DNA of 64,000 nt from Hsuehochloa calcarea. Its lineage: Eukaryota > Streptophyta > Magnoliopsida > Poales > Poaceae. Under the pieces are notes generated by a model. That model made no database searches. It was not told the DNA's origin and saw nothing but the letters and a program-made list of their open reading frames with translations. Where the stretch lies: the NCBI GenBank assembly GCA_036346395.1, contig CM070601.1:14319763-14383762 (forward strand). The letters are read 5' to 3'. Shown here one piece after another: positions 47,340 to 59,596 of the stretch; positions within the stretch are counted from its first letter, which is position 1, and every line of letters begins with the position of its first letter. The position numbers and the translations under genes were made by a program.

Positions 47340-48976
47340 TGTAAGATTGAGGAGACTGACTAGAGAGGGGGTGAATAGGCGGTTTTAAAAAACTTTTGGC
47401 TAAAACCAATTTCTAATCCGGAAGAATAAGTCAAATAAGTTTTACACAATTAAGGCCTAAAACAACTAGTCTCACTAAGTGCAACAACAATATAAGACTA
47501 TGTCTATGATAGCAAATATACAAAGACATGAAAGCAGGTTAATTCTTGGAATGTAAATTGCACATGATAAATCACTAGAGAGCAACCAACAAAGACACAA
47601 GGACTTTTACCGTGGTGTTCGGAGACTTGCCGATCTCCCCTGATCCACGTTGAGGTAAGCCCAAACTAATTGGACCGGCTCCACGAATTAAGCCAAACAC
47701 CTTAATTCCACTAGTGGTAGCTTTTTCCTGCTCCGGGTAGGTGAACTCCAACCTTCACAACACGCCGGGCCTCTTCACAATCTTCTTTAAAGAGATCACC
47801 AGACACGACGCCTTCAACGCCGTCTAGGAGTCAGCAAACTCCAAAAGTAATAGGTCAAACCCCTTTCTTGACACTCACCACGTGCAACGAATGCACAAGC
47901 TCAAGTACATATGAAATCCAACTCTAGATGCAACACATGCAACTAGAGAACTCTCTCATTGCTCACAAGGTGCAACACATGCACAATTGAGAGGAGGAGC
48001 TCACTACTAGCTCAATAGAATAAAATGAAGTGTCAAAGGTTATTTCACAACCGATCAAGGGGGTATTTATAGCACCCACAACAAAAACTAGCCACTGGAA
48101 AAAATATCCTGAACAAATCAAGATTTTCGGTAGTACCGTCGGTCAGGACTAGTACTACTGTAGTCGAGATTCAATGATCTGCTGATGTGCATTTAATGCG
48201 ACGGATATACCCATTACAAAAAAGTTTTGGTACTACCGCCAGCTACAAATCAGTACTACCGCATCGCGGTCATACATGCTACAAGGGTTAAACGCATGAG
48301 CCTCGACTATTTGCAAAACACATTCGCGAATACTAGCATCATCCCATAGTGAGCTAGGGCAAGTGAGATTGAGCTATCAACACATGATGAGACCCAAGCT
48401 ACTAGGCAAGACCCCTCTAAATAGTACGGCAACCTATACTAGCAATCTGGTCTCCCAACCAAACACCAAACCGGTAAAAGACTAGGAACGCATCCTTAAC
48501 CCTAGCTAGTTATACCTTTCCCTTGCACATCCTCTTGAAGCTTGATGACGCACATCTTCACTTCAAGTCCGGGTTCTTGACTTGAATATCATCAATGCAT
48601 AATGATTTTCTTCACTTCGGGATCTTGTCTTGATGCCTATCAAACATGATGACATCCTTCATCCCAAGTCTTAACTTGAATATCATCAACGCATGATGAT
48701 CTTCTTCACGTGCCCTCCATCAATACATGATGTGTCTTCTCTTGACTTGATGATCAACTCATGATTATCTTCTCTTTGAGATCTTGATATGCATCAACAC
48801 ATAATGCATCATTCACTTGACTTGATGACAATCAGCTCATGATGTTATCCCAAGTCATCGTCATCATGTAACTCAACCTATTTCACCAACTCATGAAAAA
48901 TATTAGTTCTACAATGAGATTGCCATTAATTACCACAACATACTATTAACTCATAATGGTTGGTCTAGATACTTCA
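47340..48976 (+). mobile_element. Second LTR of the GGGGGTGAATAGG family, degenerate
   Basis: It starts TGTAAGATTGAG, then GAGGGGGTGAATAGGCGG, matching the copy at 45212 through GTGAACTCC/CTTCACAA-type blocks and the GGTACTACCGC palindromes (48230-48265). It ends GGTCTAGATACTTCA. The TTTTTCCCTCTTTGGTAATTG that follows is a phrase typical of sequence just inside such LTRs. Confidence 0.55.
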
Positions 48977-50158
48977 ATTTTTCCCTCTTTGGTAATTGAT
49001 GATAATTATCACAATTACAAATAATTGAATATAAGAACATATGAGTATACATGAACTACATAAGTTTTATATACTCAAGAGTATGTTTCAAAATAGTGAT
49101 CCTAAGTATATGTGGATAAATAAATATGAATCAATACTAATGAAACTACAAAACATAGAGTGAACTCCTCCAAAATGTGTGCATACATGAATGTGTAAAA
49201 AGAACATATGCACATATTCAATTTAGACTTTCAGTGGAGTTCAACCTATATTTTGGACCCATCACCTTTTCATCCAAATAAGACTATACAATAAGTATAT
49301 CAATAGAAGTGTTAGTTTCACATATAGATTTCTCATTAATCACCAAAATACTCTATTAACTCATAATAGTAGTTCTAGATTCTTCACCCTTCCAAGTCAA
49401 TAAACCCAAATTTGTGATTTAGGGTAAGTGGAAATAGAAGAGACTGGGGTTTGAGGGAGATGGATTGATTGAGTGCTCAAGTGTTGAGCTTTTGTCCTCC
49501 ATAGTGGAGTAGTTATAAACTAACAATCTCTTGAATCAATCAAGGTAAGGTTTGCCTCAAGATGAGTTCTATCTTGTTCTTACTATATCTTCGATGCCTT
49601 TGAGATTTTATGTGTTCCTTGGTTTTCCTTAGATCTTTTGCTGTGATCTAGCTTGCTAGGACATATGAGAATTAGTCTAAGGTTAACTTAACCATCTTCC
49701 ACACATGAGCATGTTTTTTTATATCAAAATTTGAATTTCCTTAGTTCTTGCGCCTCCTTGACCTCAATCAAGAAATTTGTAGAATATTGGCTTCGATCTT
49801 CCCAATCGTCAATTGGAATAGGTTTCTAACCTTATTGACAAGCTATGATTGAAATAGCAGGGGATTTGGAGCTAGGAATCAAAAGTTAGCTCGCTTTGAG
49901 ATCATCATGGGTTACTGTCTCTACATCCGACGATTATACCGCACCTCAGACTGTCAGACTGGACAACTCTTGGCAGTCAGGCCAGTAAGAGGATTTTGCC
50001 CCGTGGTTTTCTAGTTTCAATGCAAGACTTTTGTTGTGCTTGTGTTTATGATCTTCATAGCTTCAATAGTTACTGAAGTGAAGAAGAAATTGAATACCGT
50101 CGGGGTCGAAGAAAAGTAGTGCTCTTATTCACCCCTCTAGTCACCTTTTCGGTCCAAC
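48977..50158. other. Internal remnant or inverted end of the same LTR family
   Basis: The block ATTAACTCATAATAG-AGTTCTAGATTCTTCA (49354-49388) repeats the LTR end at 48945-48976. The right limit reads TTATTCACCCCTCTAGTC, an inverted version of the family's start. No retroelement proteins are recognisable. Confidence 0.45.
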
Positions 50159-53100
50159 TGTCGGGACCCAAAATACAATTCTGGACCCTCTATGTATTCT
50201 GCACTAGTTCAGGATCACGTTAGTGCACACAGTGTCAACATAGATGAATATCGATCCACATAAGATGATTAATATAATAAACGACTCTTTTGAATAGCAA
50301 ATAATGGTTTTGACATTATGGTCGAGTTTACATTTATTAAGCCGCAAGGCTGATAATAGATAAAACAGCAGTAGTGGAATATAAATAAACTTCAGCGGAA
50401 TCCCATCAATTCACCACAGGCAACTGACTGGGATCAAGTCCCTAACGATCGACACCTTCGTAGAACCCCTCTTCAAAAGCAGGCGATGACTCCTCCACTT
50501 CTGTTGATTGTTTGAAGTAAGTATGAGTACACAAACGTACTCACAAGTCATACCACAGAATGCAATTTATAGATGATGGTTTATTCCAAAGGAATGGCTT
50601 CTGTGATTCTTTTGCAGAAATGCAATATTTGCAATTGAATACAAATAATAGATTGAAAACATAATTCAAAACAAATAAGTCAATATTAATTTATCATTTG
50701 ATTTCACAAAAACACACAGTCTAAACAAGTTATTCACACAGCCATATGACTTAGATCACACAGCTCCCTTCCCAAAGGTTTTATAAAAATCTACTCCTCG
50801 TGTGAAATCCCCGAGCATGTCCATGACCGCGGACGCGGTTATTCGAATAGATTGATTAAAACACTATGTAGAGATTGTACACTTTACCTACAAGATACAA
50901 TCAGTGTAGCTAGCACTGATTGTAATAAAACCTTTCAGAAACTTCATCTCAACATTGACACTCCGATGTGCTTTACTATCGTCCAACCGATACACACAGC
51001 GTTTGGGTACGACACACACCGTTGGACAAGAATGCGGCGAACTGTCCCGCAATATGATAAACACACCTCCAGCCCATCACACAGCTTAACCTACAACCTG
51101 AGTTGTCAATGGCAAGATTCTGCAGCCAACTAAGTTAGGCTCATCCCATACCAGGCATGTGGTTGTACAGTAAGGCTCAGTTCAATGGCGCACAAAGTTA
51201 AGTACTTAATTGACCAAGGCAAGACTTCCAATTTCTAGTTAAGTCACACAGATTATCATTCCCAGCACATAGCTCCACCATATCACACAGAATCCACCAC
51301 TTACCTCAGTTTAAATCTTTTCCCACTCTGTTGATTAAGTGCAACACATACCATCAATGAGTAATAGCACACAATACACACAGTTTCATCACACAGTTCC
51401 ATAATCACTTAGTCAAATTTATAATTGCAACTCACATGAAATGATGACTCGTGGCATGGCTAAGCAATCTACTCGTATATAACCAACCCACGTTGGTGCT
51501 CCGACACTACCAACTAATAATGAACCAACCTAGGGTGACAAAAGATCATGTCATACAATAGACAAGGTGAACATCACAATTTTGATTAATAGCTAAACTC
51601 AAAAGCATTTAAATAAATACTTGAAATAGAATGCAACACATTGAAACAAAGTATTTTGAAAACTGGGTTCAATATGATCAAATGTATAACTTACCTTGGA
51701 ATAGGTCTAGGTCCTGGTCTTGATCTTGAGGCACTTCTCCTTCTTCAAAAGTTCCCGAAGTATTAATGTTTACGCGTAAACGAAATAAATAAATAAAAAC
51801 AAATAAATAGCAGAGGAAAAAAAACTCCAAAAATAATTAAAAATTATAAATAAATAGATCTTGAATTTATATAAATTTAGAAATTTGAATGAGCTCAATC
51901 AGAGTTCGGATGCAAAAGATATGGGCTTTGGAAGATTGAAATTCAAGAAAAACTCCATAAATTGGAATTTCTAAAAATTTTGAATTATTTTTCTAAAGGA
52001 AAATCGGATTATTGCACAATGCTGACGTCAGCGAAGGAATTTCCATAAATAAAAGAAAATATGACATGTGGGACCCACATGCCAGTGAGATGGCTTACGG
52101 TGGACTGAGTCTACCGAGCCGATTGGATCTGGGTTTGGTGAACCGGCCATGCAGGCACACACGCGGGCGCTGACTGGATGCCACGCGGACGACAGACAAG
52201 CACGGGGCTGACGCTGGCACTGAGGTGGCTACGAACGTGGACAACGGCGAGGAGCGACGCTTGGGTCCCTATGGTCACCGGTGAACGGCGGCGTTTCGCC
52301 TATAATGGATGGTACCAGCTCGTAGCTGAGGTTATTGCGGTCTCAGGGGTGTACTCACGGGCAGCTGGGGACGACGGTGGCGACCGGCGGCGAGCTCGGG
52401 GCGGAGGATACCTTCGGCTTTTATCGGACGGAGGCTCCGGCGATGCTCCGGCAGCGGGGAGGGCGAACGAGGTAGCCTTAGCAATGCTGATCACGATGGT
52501 GCAGTCGGTGAGGCAAGGGTGACAACGACGGTGGCGTAATTCACTAGAGAAGAAGCTCGGCTGAAAACCCTAAAACTCGAATTGTGGCGGTGCTAGAGCG
52601 ATCGGGGCGACGAGGGTGGTGGCTCTGTGTTGCGGAGGATCGGGCGAACCCTACGGTGGCTTTTATAAGCGTGGGGGGGGCTCGGGATAGGGAATCCCCA
52701 AATCGGGTTCATTCGGACTTCCGTTTGGAAACATATATAGAATCCGTTTTGATTCCTATTGACAGCAGATAAAGGTGTGGGAGAATCGAGGATACGATTT
52801 GGTGCGGAAAACTCAGAAGATTTAGTTTGAAAATCACCGTTGTCGTTTTGAGCTTGAGCTCCAGCAATGGCAGACGCGAGCGACATCGCGAGGTTGACGA
52901 CGATGCGGTGGAGACGAAGACGCGGGACCCACTTGGCAGTGGGGCGAAGTGGTGCGGGCTGGGGAGCGCGTTCGATCAGCGCTCGGAGCCACGCGTCAGC
53001 AGATGCGGGCGGGAGCGCATGGACAAGAGAGAGAGACCGACAGGTGGGGGCCACCTATCAGCGAGAGGCGGCGTGCCCGCGTAGCGAGCCAGGCTGCACA

Positions 53101-53453
53101 ATATTGGGTTGCGCAGGAATAGTGTTGGGTTTCGCCCGACACTGTTCTGGAGGATTTTAAATCGATTTTCTATTTTATAAAATACATAAAATCCAAATAG
53201 CATTTAGAAAATAGCAAATGAACTTGGAAAAATTCCAGAAAATTCTAGAAAATATATCTAAGCACATATAATCCAAATAAAATTGTTTTGACAATTGTTG
53301 ATGTTGGAATTAATCACATTAAATTATTTTGACATGAATGTCTATATTAAGCTTTAAATAAAAATACTAAAATTAATAGAAATTCAAATATTGGATTTTC
53401 CAACAAGTAATTATTCAAAAGATTTTTTGAGTTCAGAAAATTAGGATGTTACA
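50159..53453 (+). mobile_element. Solo-LTR-like element, 3.3 kb (long-LTR type)
   Basis: It starts TGTCGGGACCC and ends GGATGTTACA, between CCAAC (50154-50158) and CCAAT (53454-53458), a target duplication with one mismatch. Blocks shared with the copies at 5138 and 39716 are GAGTACACAAACGTACTC (50525-50542) and AGCATGTCCATGACCGCGGA (50814-50833). The GC-rich block is at 52080-53110. It interrupts the end of an older LTR-type repeat. The small open frames in the GC-rich part resemble no known protein. Confidence 0.78.
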
Positions 53454-53458
53454 CCAAT

Positions 53459-54489
53459 ATTGTGAAATAACTTTGTATTGTTGGTGCATTAAGTACATCG
53501 AAAAGCTAAATTCACAAGCATTCCTCTTTGCCCAAATCACTTGCAAGAGGGCTTAAGACACAAAACGATCCAAGAAAAGGATGGAGGGCTTAGATGGCCT
53601 TCCAGAAGATCAAGCCAACACCAGAAGATGGATCATCACTTAAAGTAGCGACAAGCACCGATGGCCTTCCAAAAGATGGCGTCCACGATTCGTGTTGCCA
53701 CCTATCATTGCCACAACGCACCTTCTTCCCCGAGTAGCTGCCGCACACCCACACGACCTCGCCGCTTCTTAAGAATTCGTTGCACGCCGCCTCAGGCCTT
53801 GGCCCCCCGTGTGCTAACTAGGTTAGAGATAAGAGGGTTCAGTTGAATTGTTTCACCCCTAGGCTAGTCACTTGTTGGTTGGACCCTCTTTAGTCACGCA
53901 CCCCCCCAAACACATTGGCCCAGCGCCCAACCACTTGCGCGATCTCGCTCATGCGGACATCGGACGTCGATACGAGCACACAGTCCTTCTCCATTTCCAG
54001 TGTGGCGGTGCCCATAGCGGTGGGGGAGGTCCTGCTGGTGGGGTACCTTAGGCAAACGCCCAAACCCCTGCCTTCTATTCTCTTATGTTCATTTTCTTTA
54101 ATCTTCAAATGTTTAGTTACTTTTAACCCTATCAATTAGGATGCTAAAGTGTAGGAGAGCTTCTTGGCATTATTGGAGTACACGGTCCAAAGTCATGCCA
54201 GTCGTCTTAGGCTTTGTTTGGGGAGCTTAAAGCCGGCTTCAGCTTCCAAAAAGCCAATAAGCTCACTCAACGGGTCAACTTGCAAGCAGCTCATGCCATA
54301 AGTCGAAAGCCACATATAACTAGCAAAAGCCAAAAGCTGAGTAGGAGGTACTTTCCTAGCTTATTACGGGCCCGACTTATGAGTTTTCCCTTCTAAGTTA
54401 GAGATATTTACCCACAAAATGACATTGAATAAAATCAGCACTCGACTCCCGCCCAACGCCGCCTCTCTCCTCTCCATCTCTCGGTCTCC
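53459..54489. other. Intergenic repeat-rich stretch
   Basis: At 54205-54365 the phrases GGGAGCTTAAAGCC, AGCTTCCAAAAAGCC and AAAGCCAAAAGCTGAG suggest a small MITE; its ends were not fixed. A minus-strand frame at 53890-54135 has no recognised domain. Confidence 0.35.
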
Positions 54490-54494
54490 CCTTG

Positions 54495-55450
54495 TGATGA
54501 GGACATGACTCCTATGGATACAACCACGTTTGCTATGCTTGTAATTCCAATTACAAGAGCCCGTACGCTTCACTTAAATTATAAGATGAGCTCGTTTTTA
54601 TGAATGTATTTATATTATATGAACTATATGATACTACCCAATGATGAAATATATATATGTGCAGCACCATATCACTTTTGGTCCAAGAGAAGCAAGTAGT
54701 TCGAGCTGGACCCGTTTTGGAATACAGTTCGGCCTCCGGAATCAGCCTGACAGCACCAACTTAAAATAGACATAACTTTTGCAAACGGAGTCCGATTCGA
54801 GTGTTCTTGGGCTTGTTGGAAAGATAACGACGAGATCTTACCAACGGAACAAGCCTCACCTCCAAATTCCTTCTGTATACTTCAAAATCATCAAAAGAAG
54901 GTGTTAAATTACCGATTTGGGCCAATTTGGGCCTTATAATCGTACCGGAATTGGCCCATATGTCGCCGGCCCACCTGGGGGTGTGATTACTGTTCACATG
55001 AATAGTAACCCTCAAGTTTAGTCCCATCCCGCTATTTCTTTTAGATTTGTGGCTTCCCCTTCGCTATATAAGGAGGTCGCACACCTCTAGTTTTCTCGGA
55101 TTTCGTTGAGTTAAGGTTTAGCCCTTGTGCAAACTATTATTCTTCAGTTGTGTCGAACGACCACCTGTTAAGACATCCTTCGGAATCCCACCTTATGAAA
55201 TTTCATAAATATTTGCAATACATCATATTATGTTTTATCTTGTTCTTGCGTGTTCTTCGATTGCATGCAGGCATAGACCTTCGTGGTCATGTTGATCGTG
55301 CTTTCAGCAGTCAATAATATCTCGGAGTTGGTTCAACGATTGCTAAGGCGCAAGCGTCGTCGTACGGTTGTAGTCGGATCGCGAGAGTCGCCTCCGCCAA
55401 AATCGATATTTATCAATCTCATCGAAAGATCGGGCGCCCCGTCTTCATCA
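54495..55450 (+). repeat. 5' LTR of the gag-only element
   Basis: 956 bp. A TATA box (GCTATATAAGGAGG) lies at about 55062-55075. The motif CATAACTTTTGCAAACGGAG at 54770 is shared with other LTRs of the window. Confidence 0.93.
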
Positions 55451-56814
55451 AGTGGTATCAGAACAGTTCATCGGTGAGAGTTTCCAGTTTTCTTGTAGTA
55501 GATTCGTTTTTCATACCTAGAGTCCAGAAAATTGTCAAAAGAAAAAAAATCACATCTATCATCCATACCGAGCACTTTGAGCCTTTACAATTTTTTCTTT
55601 TCAGTTTGCTTGTTGAATATTTTGTTGCATTGTCGTGTCTAGTTGCTGATCTTTAGTTCTAGCTATTGTCTAGTGGGTCGTTGTCTAGATTGCTTCTCGT
55701 GTTTTTCCTTTGCGTCGCTTAATCGTTCTTTTAGGGTTCTTAGTTTTTGCATCTAAAATAGAAAATTCGTGGGTTAGAACTCCTCTAATCTGCACAAAAA
55801 AAGATAGAACACTTTACTGTTATTCGCGACTTTAGGAAAACCATAGGGCTGGCAAATAATAGAAGGAGAAAGAGGCGCCACACAGAACAAAAGCCGTGGT
55901 AGAAAAGAAGAAGAAAAATAATCTTATGCCAAAAACCAGTGAAAATTGGTAGAGTCCTTCTACATATATGCACAATCTTTCACAAAAAATTTCAGCAAGT
56001 TTGGCTCACGGAATCAAAAGATATAGCAGTTTCAAGATTGAACCTGAGTCGGTTTCGAGTCCGAGTACGATTCCTTTTCCGAGACACCTTCAGTAAAACA
56101 AGCATAACTTTTGCATACGGTGTCCGTTTTGGACGTTCTGGTTCTCGTTGGAAAGCTAACGACGATTCGCATCTTTTTGACCTAAGACACTTGTCACCTC
56201 CGGAAAGCATATATAAGTTTTGGTTTATGTTTTTGCCATATAAAAAATCTTGTTTGCCTTTTGAGACTAGCTGTTGTTTACTGCTTAAACTAGTGGGTTG
56301 TTTACATTGCATGTTATTCTGATTTTGTGCTCTACTTCGTGTGAATAATCTTGTGCCTCTACAAATAAGTTTGGGTAGTTAGCTAGCGTCTCTCCTAGCA
56401 CTTGGTGTGAGAATTTTCTTTGCTTACATCAAGTCACATTGATCTTTGTGTGTGCATTCATGCACCTCTTTTGGTAGGCTTTGATTAGCTAGCTCTTTCT
56501 AGGCTAGTATCAGCAATATTGACTAGTACTTTGAGCAATTTTTTAACTTGCATTTACTGGATTGATTGTTGCTAATCCTTGCTACTATATTTGAGCCTTC
56601 CAAGCTACACATTTTCTACACCGTATAGGCTGACCTTCACCTGGCAATCGTTCAATCCAATCTTCGGAGATACGTTGACACCGCTGGTTGCCGATCACCC
56701 CTGTTGCTTGGTAAGAATTGGTAAGAATTCGATAGAAGGCTTGAGTGTCAGCGATTTTTGTACTACTACATCCTAGTAGTTGCTAGGTACATATGTTTGG
56801 TTTGTACTAACCAT

Positions 56815-58091
56815 GACAGGTTCAAGATCGCATAGTCGGATGTCTCGTGAGATCAACAACACCATTGACTCATCTCCCGTGCCTGAACGAGGTAATTTTA
56901 AGTATGCATTTCCGTCCTTTGCTGGTAATTTTGACCCTAATGCCTATGTTGACTGGGAAATAGCATTAGACAAAAAAATTGAATACTATGATTGGTCTGA
57001 TAGGCAAAAGATTAGAGCTGCCACCTGCTTTTATTGATTATGCAATACTTTGGTGGAAGTATTTAAATAGACATATAAAAGTGCCTCAAACTTGGAATGC
57101 ATTAAAGAAACTTTTGAGAGATGAATTCGTTCCTAAATATCATGCTGATTATTTACTAGCTAAATTACAACATTTAAATCAAGGTAGTAGAACTGTAAGG
57201 GATACTATCATGAATTGAAAACTCGTTTGTTGCATTGTGGTTTAGAGGAACATGCGGAAGCTACAGAAAATAGATTCTTACGTGGGCTTAATCAAGAATA
57301 TAATTCTCTCCCATTTATTTATTCTTACTTGTAAGGTTGAGAGTCAGATTAAGGAGAAATTGAGAATGCTTGATGTTAGAAAATATGAGGACAAACCTGT
57401 GTTTGTACCTTTTTCTGTGACTAACAACATGCAGAAAGTTGAGAACTATGCTGAAGCGGATAATGAGCTGATTGAACCATCGACTCCATTGGTTGAGAAG
57501 GAAGATGAGGAGATGGATGCACCTATATCATCTGAGGAGAGCCAAAAAGGTAAAGATCATGGTGCTATCATCACTCAAGTTGAGTATGCTTGTGAAGAAC
57601 TACAATTGTCTACTGTTCATGCTATTTTAGAGAAAAAAATAGTGAAAAATTCTGATATGCACATATTTCACGAAGAGAATTCATACTGCATTGATTTTAG
57701 TGCACCATGTGATAAACTTGTTAATTTACCTGTTGACTTGAGTACACCATGTGATAACATAATTGAATTTCCTGCTGTTTTGAGCGATTCATATGATGAG
57801 TCAATCACATATAATGATTATGTGGAATTGGTTAGACATAAAGAAGTTTTGACTAGAATTTCTCCTACTGATTCTTTATGTTACATTATGTTGGAGCCAC
57901 CGATGAAATTGTCACATGCTATAGAGAAAGTTTATGAAATCGCATGTTTGAAATCCTTGTCTAGTGTGTACACCCCTGGATATATGTTTAATTTGATTGG
58001 AGATTATGGTGTAGACAATCAATTTCATGTGTATCGAATAAGAATAACTTATGATCACATAGATGAATTGAAGCTTACTGTTTTGAACTAA
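56815..58091 (+). pseudogene. Broken gag gene of the gag-only element
   Basis: It opens MTGSRSHSRMSREINN. The capsid-like core reads YAFPSFAGNFDPNAYVDWEI, then FIDYAILWWKYLNRHIK, LLRDEFVPKYHADYLL, and GLEEHAEATENRFLRG, the usual pattern of plant retrotransposon gag proteins. The frame changes near 57020, near 57200 and again near 57330, so at least three frameshifts are present. The last open part (to 58091) is acidic and shows no zinc knuckle, protease or polymerase motif. Confidence 0.8.
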
Positions 58092-58644
58092 AATTCTTGT
58101 GTACCTAATCTTGTTTATTATGAGATGAAAATTAACTTTAGTGATCATCCAATGCCTATGTGTTCATCTCTTATTGCACCATATAGTATTGACAATCTGC
58201 ATAATAATGTTGAAGTATGGAAGAACTTTCAAATCTTTTCACCCTTGCTAGATGAATTTGCTAACGCTCAATTGAAATATGATTATATGGATAAACTTTG
58301 TTTGATTTCAAAGGTTGTAGATTTGCCCATATGTACTACCACTACAAGTTTACAACTTCAGATATTTGAATTGTGTAAATGCTTCACTTACATTTGCAAA
58401 ACTAGCTGCAATGATTGTTGTGTGAGAAATTTTGTTTTGCTCATTAACATTATGATTATTCTTGGGCTAATAATGCAATGAGCTTTTATGATCGCTGATG
58501 TGTTATAACATTAATTGTGCAACAACGAAGAACAGTTAAAATAGATGACATATACATATATCAAGCATACACCTTGGCTTCTTTGTTACCCTATTTTCAG
58601 CTTATCGAAAGCCGAGGATGGCTTTGTTTTCAAGAAGGGGAGGA

Positions 58645-59591
58645 TGATGAGGACATGACCCCTATGGATACAACCACATTTGCTATGCTTGCAATTCCAA
58701 TTACAAGAGCCCGTACGCTTCACTTAAATTATAAGGTGAGCTCGTTTTTAGAAATGTATTTATATTATATGAACTATATGATGCTACCTAATGATGAAAT
58801 ATATATATGTGCAGCACCATGTCACTTTTGGTCCAAGAGAAGCAAGTAGTTCGAGCTGGACCCGTTTTGGAATCCAGTTCGGCCTCCGGAATCAGCCTGA
58901 CAGCACCAACTTAAAATAGACATAACTTTTGCAAACGGAATCCGATTCGAGTGTTCTTGGGCTTGTTGGAAATATAACAACGAGATCTTTCCAACGGATC
59001 TAGACTCACCTCCAAATTCCTTCTGTATACTTTGAAATCATCAAAAGAAGGTGTTATATCACCGATTTAGGCCTTGTAATCGTACCGGAATTGGCCCATA
59101 TACCGCCGGCCCACCTGGGGGTGTGGTTACTGTTCACATAAATAGTAACCCTCAAGTTTAGTCCCACCCCACTATTTATTTTAGATTTGTGGCTTCCCCT
59201 TCCCAATATAAGGAGGTCGCACCCCTCTAGTTTTCTCGGATTTCGTTGAGTTAAGGTTTAGCCTTTGTGCAAACTATTGTTCTTCAGTTGCGTCGAACGA
59301 CCACCTGTTAAGACATCCTTCATAATCCCACCTTATGAAATTTCATAAATATTTGCAATACATCAGATTGTGTTTTATCTTGTTCTTGCGTGTTCTTCGA
59401 TTGCATGCAGGAATAGACCTTCGTGGTCATGTTGATCGTGCTTCCAGCAGGTCAATAACATCTCGGAGTTGGTTCAATGATTGCTAAGGCGCAAGCGTCG
59501 TCGTACGGTTGTAGTCGGATCGCGAGAGTCGCCTCCACCAAAATCAATATTTATCAATCTCATAGAAAGATCGGGCACCCCGTCTTCATCA
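58645..59591 (+). repeat. 3' LTR of the gag-only element
   Basis: 947 bp, closely matching the 5' LTR, with small deletions near 59060-59075. Confidence 0.93.
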
Positions 59592-59596
59592 CCTTG

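Larger units (their letters stand above)
54495..59591 (+). mobile_element. Full-length non-autonomous LTR retrotransposon (gag-only)
   Basis: LTRs are 54495-55450 and 58645-59591, each starting TGATGAGGACATGAC and ending GTCTTCATCA. The target duplication CCTTG is perfect (54490-54494 and 59592-59596). A methionine-tRNA-type primer site (TGGTATCAGAAC) starts two bases after the left LTR, and the purine tract AAGAAGGGGAGGA abuts the right LTR. The 3.2-kb interior carries a broken gag and no protease, reverse transcriptase or integrase, so movement would need enzymes from a helper element. A solo LTR of the same family is at 17668-18617. Confidence 0.95.

Noticed and set aside
52178..53054. Overlapping frames in the GC-rich part of the 50159 element
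   Set aside because: Same GC-rich LTR block as in the other copies, with no recognised proteins; a host gene is not supported.
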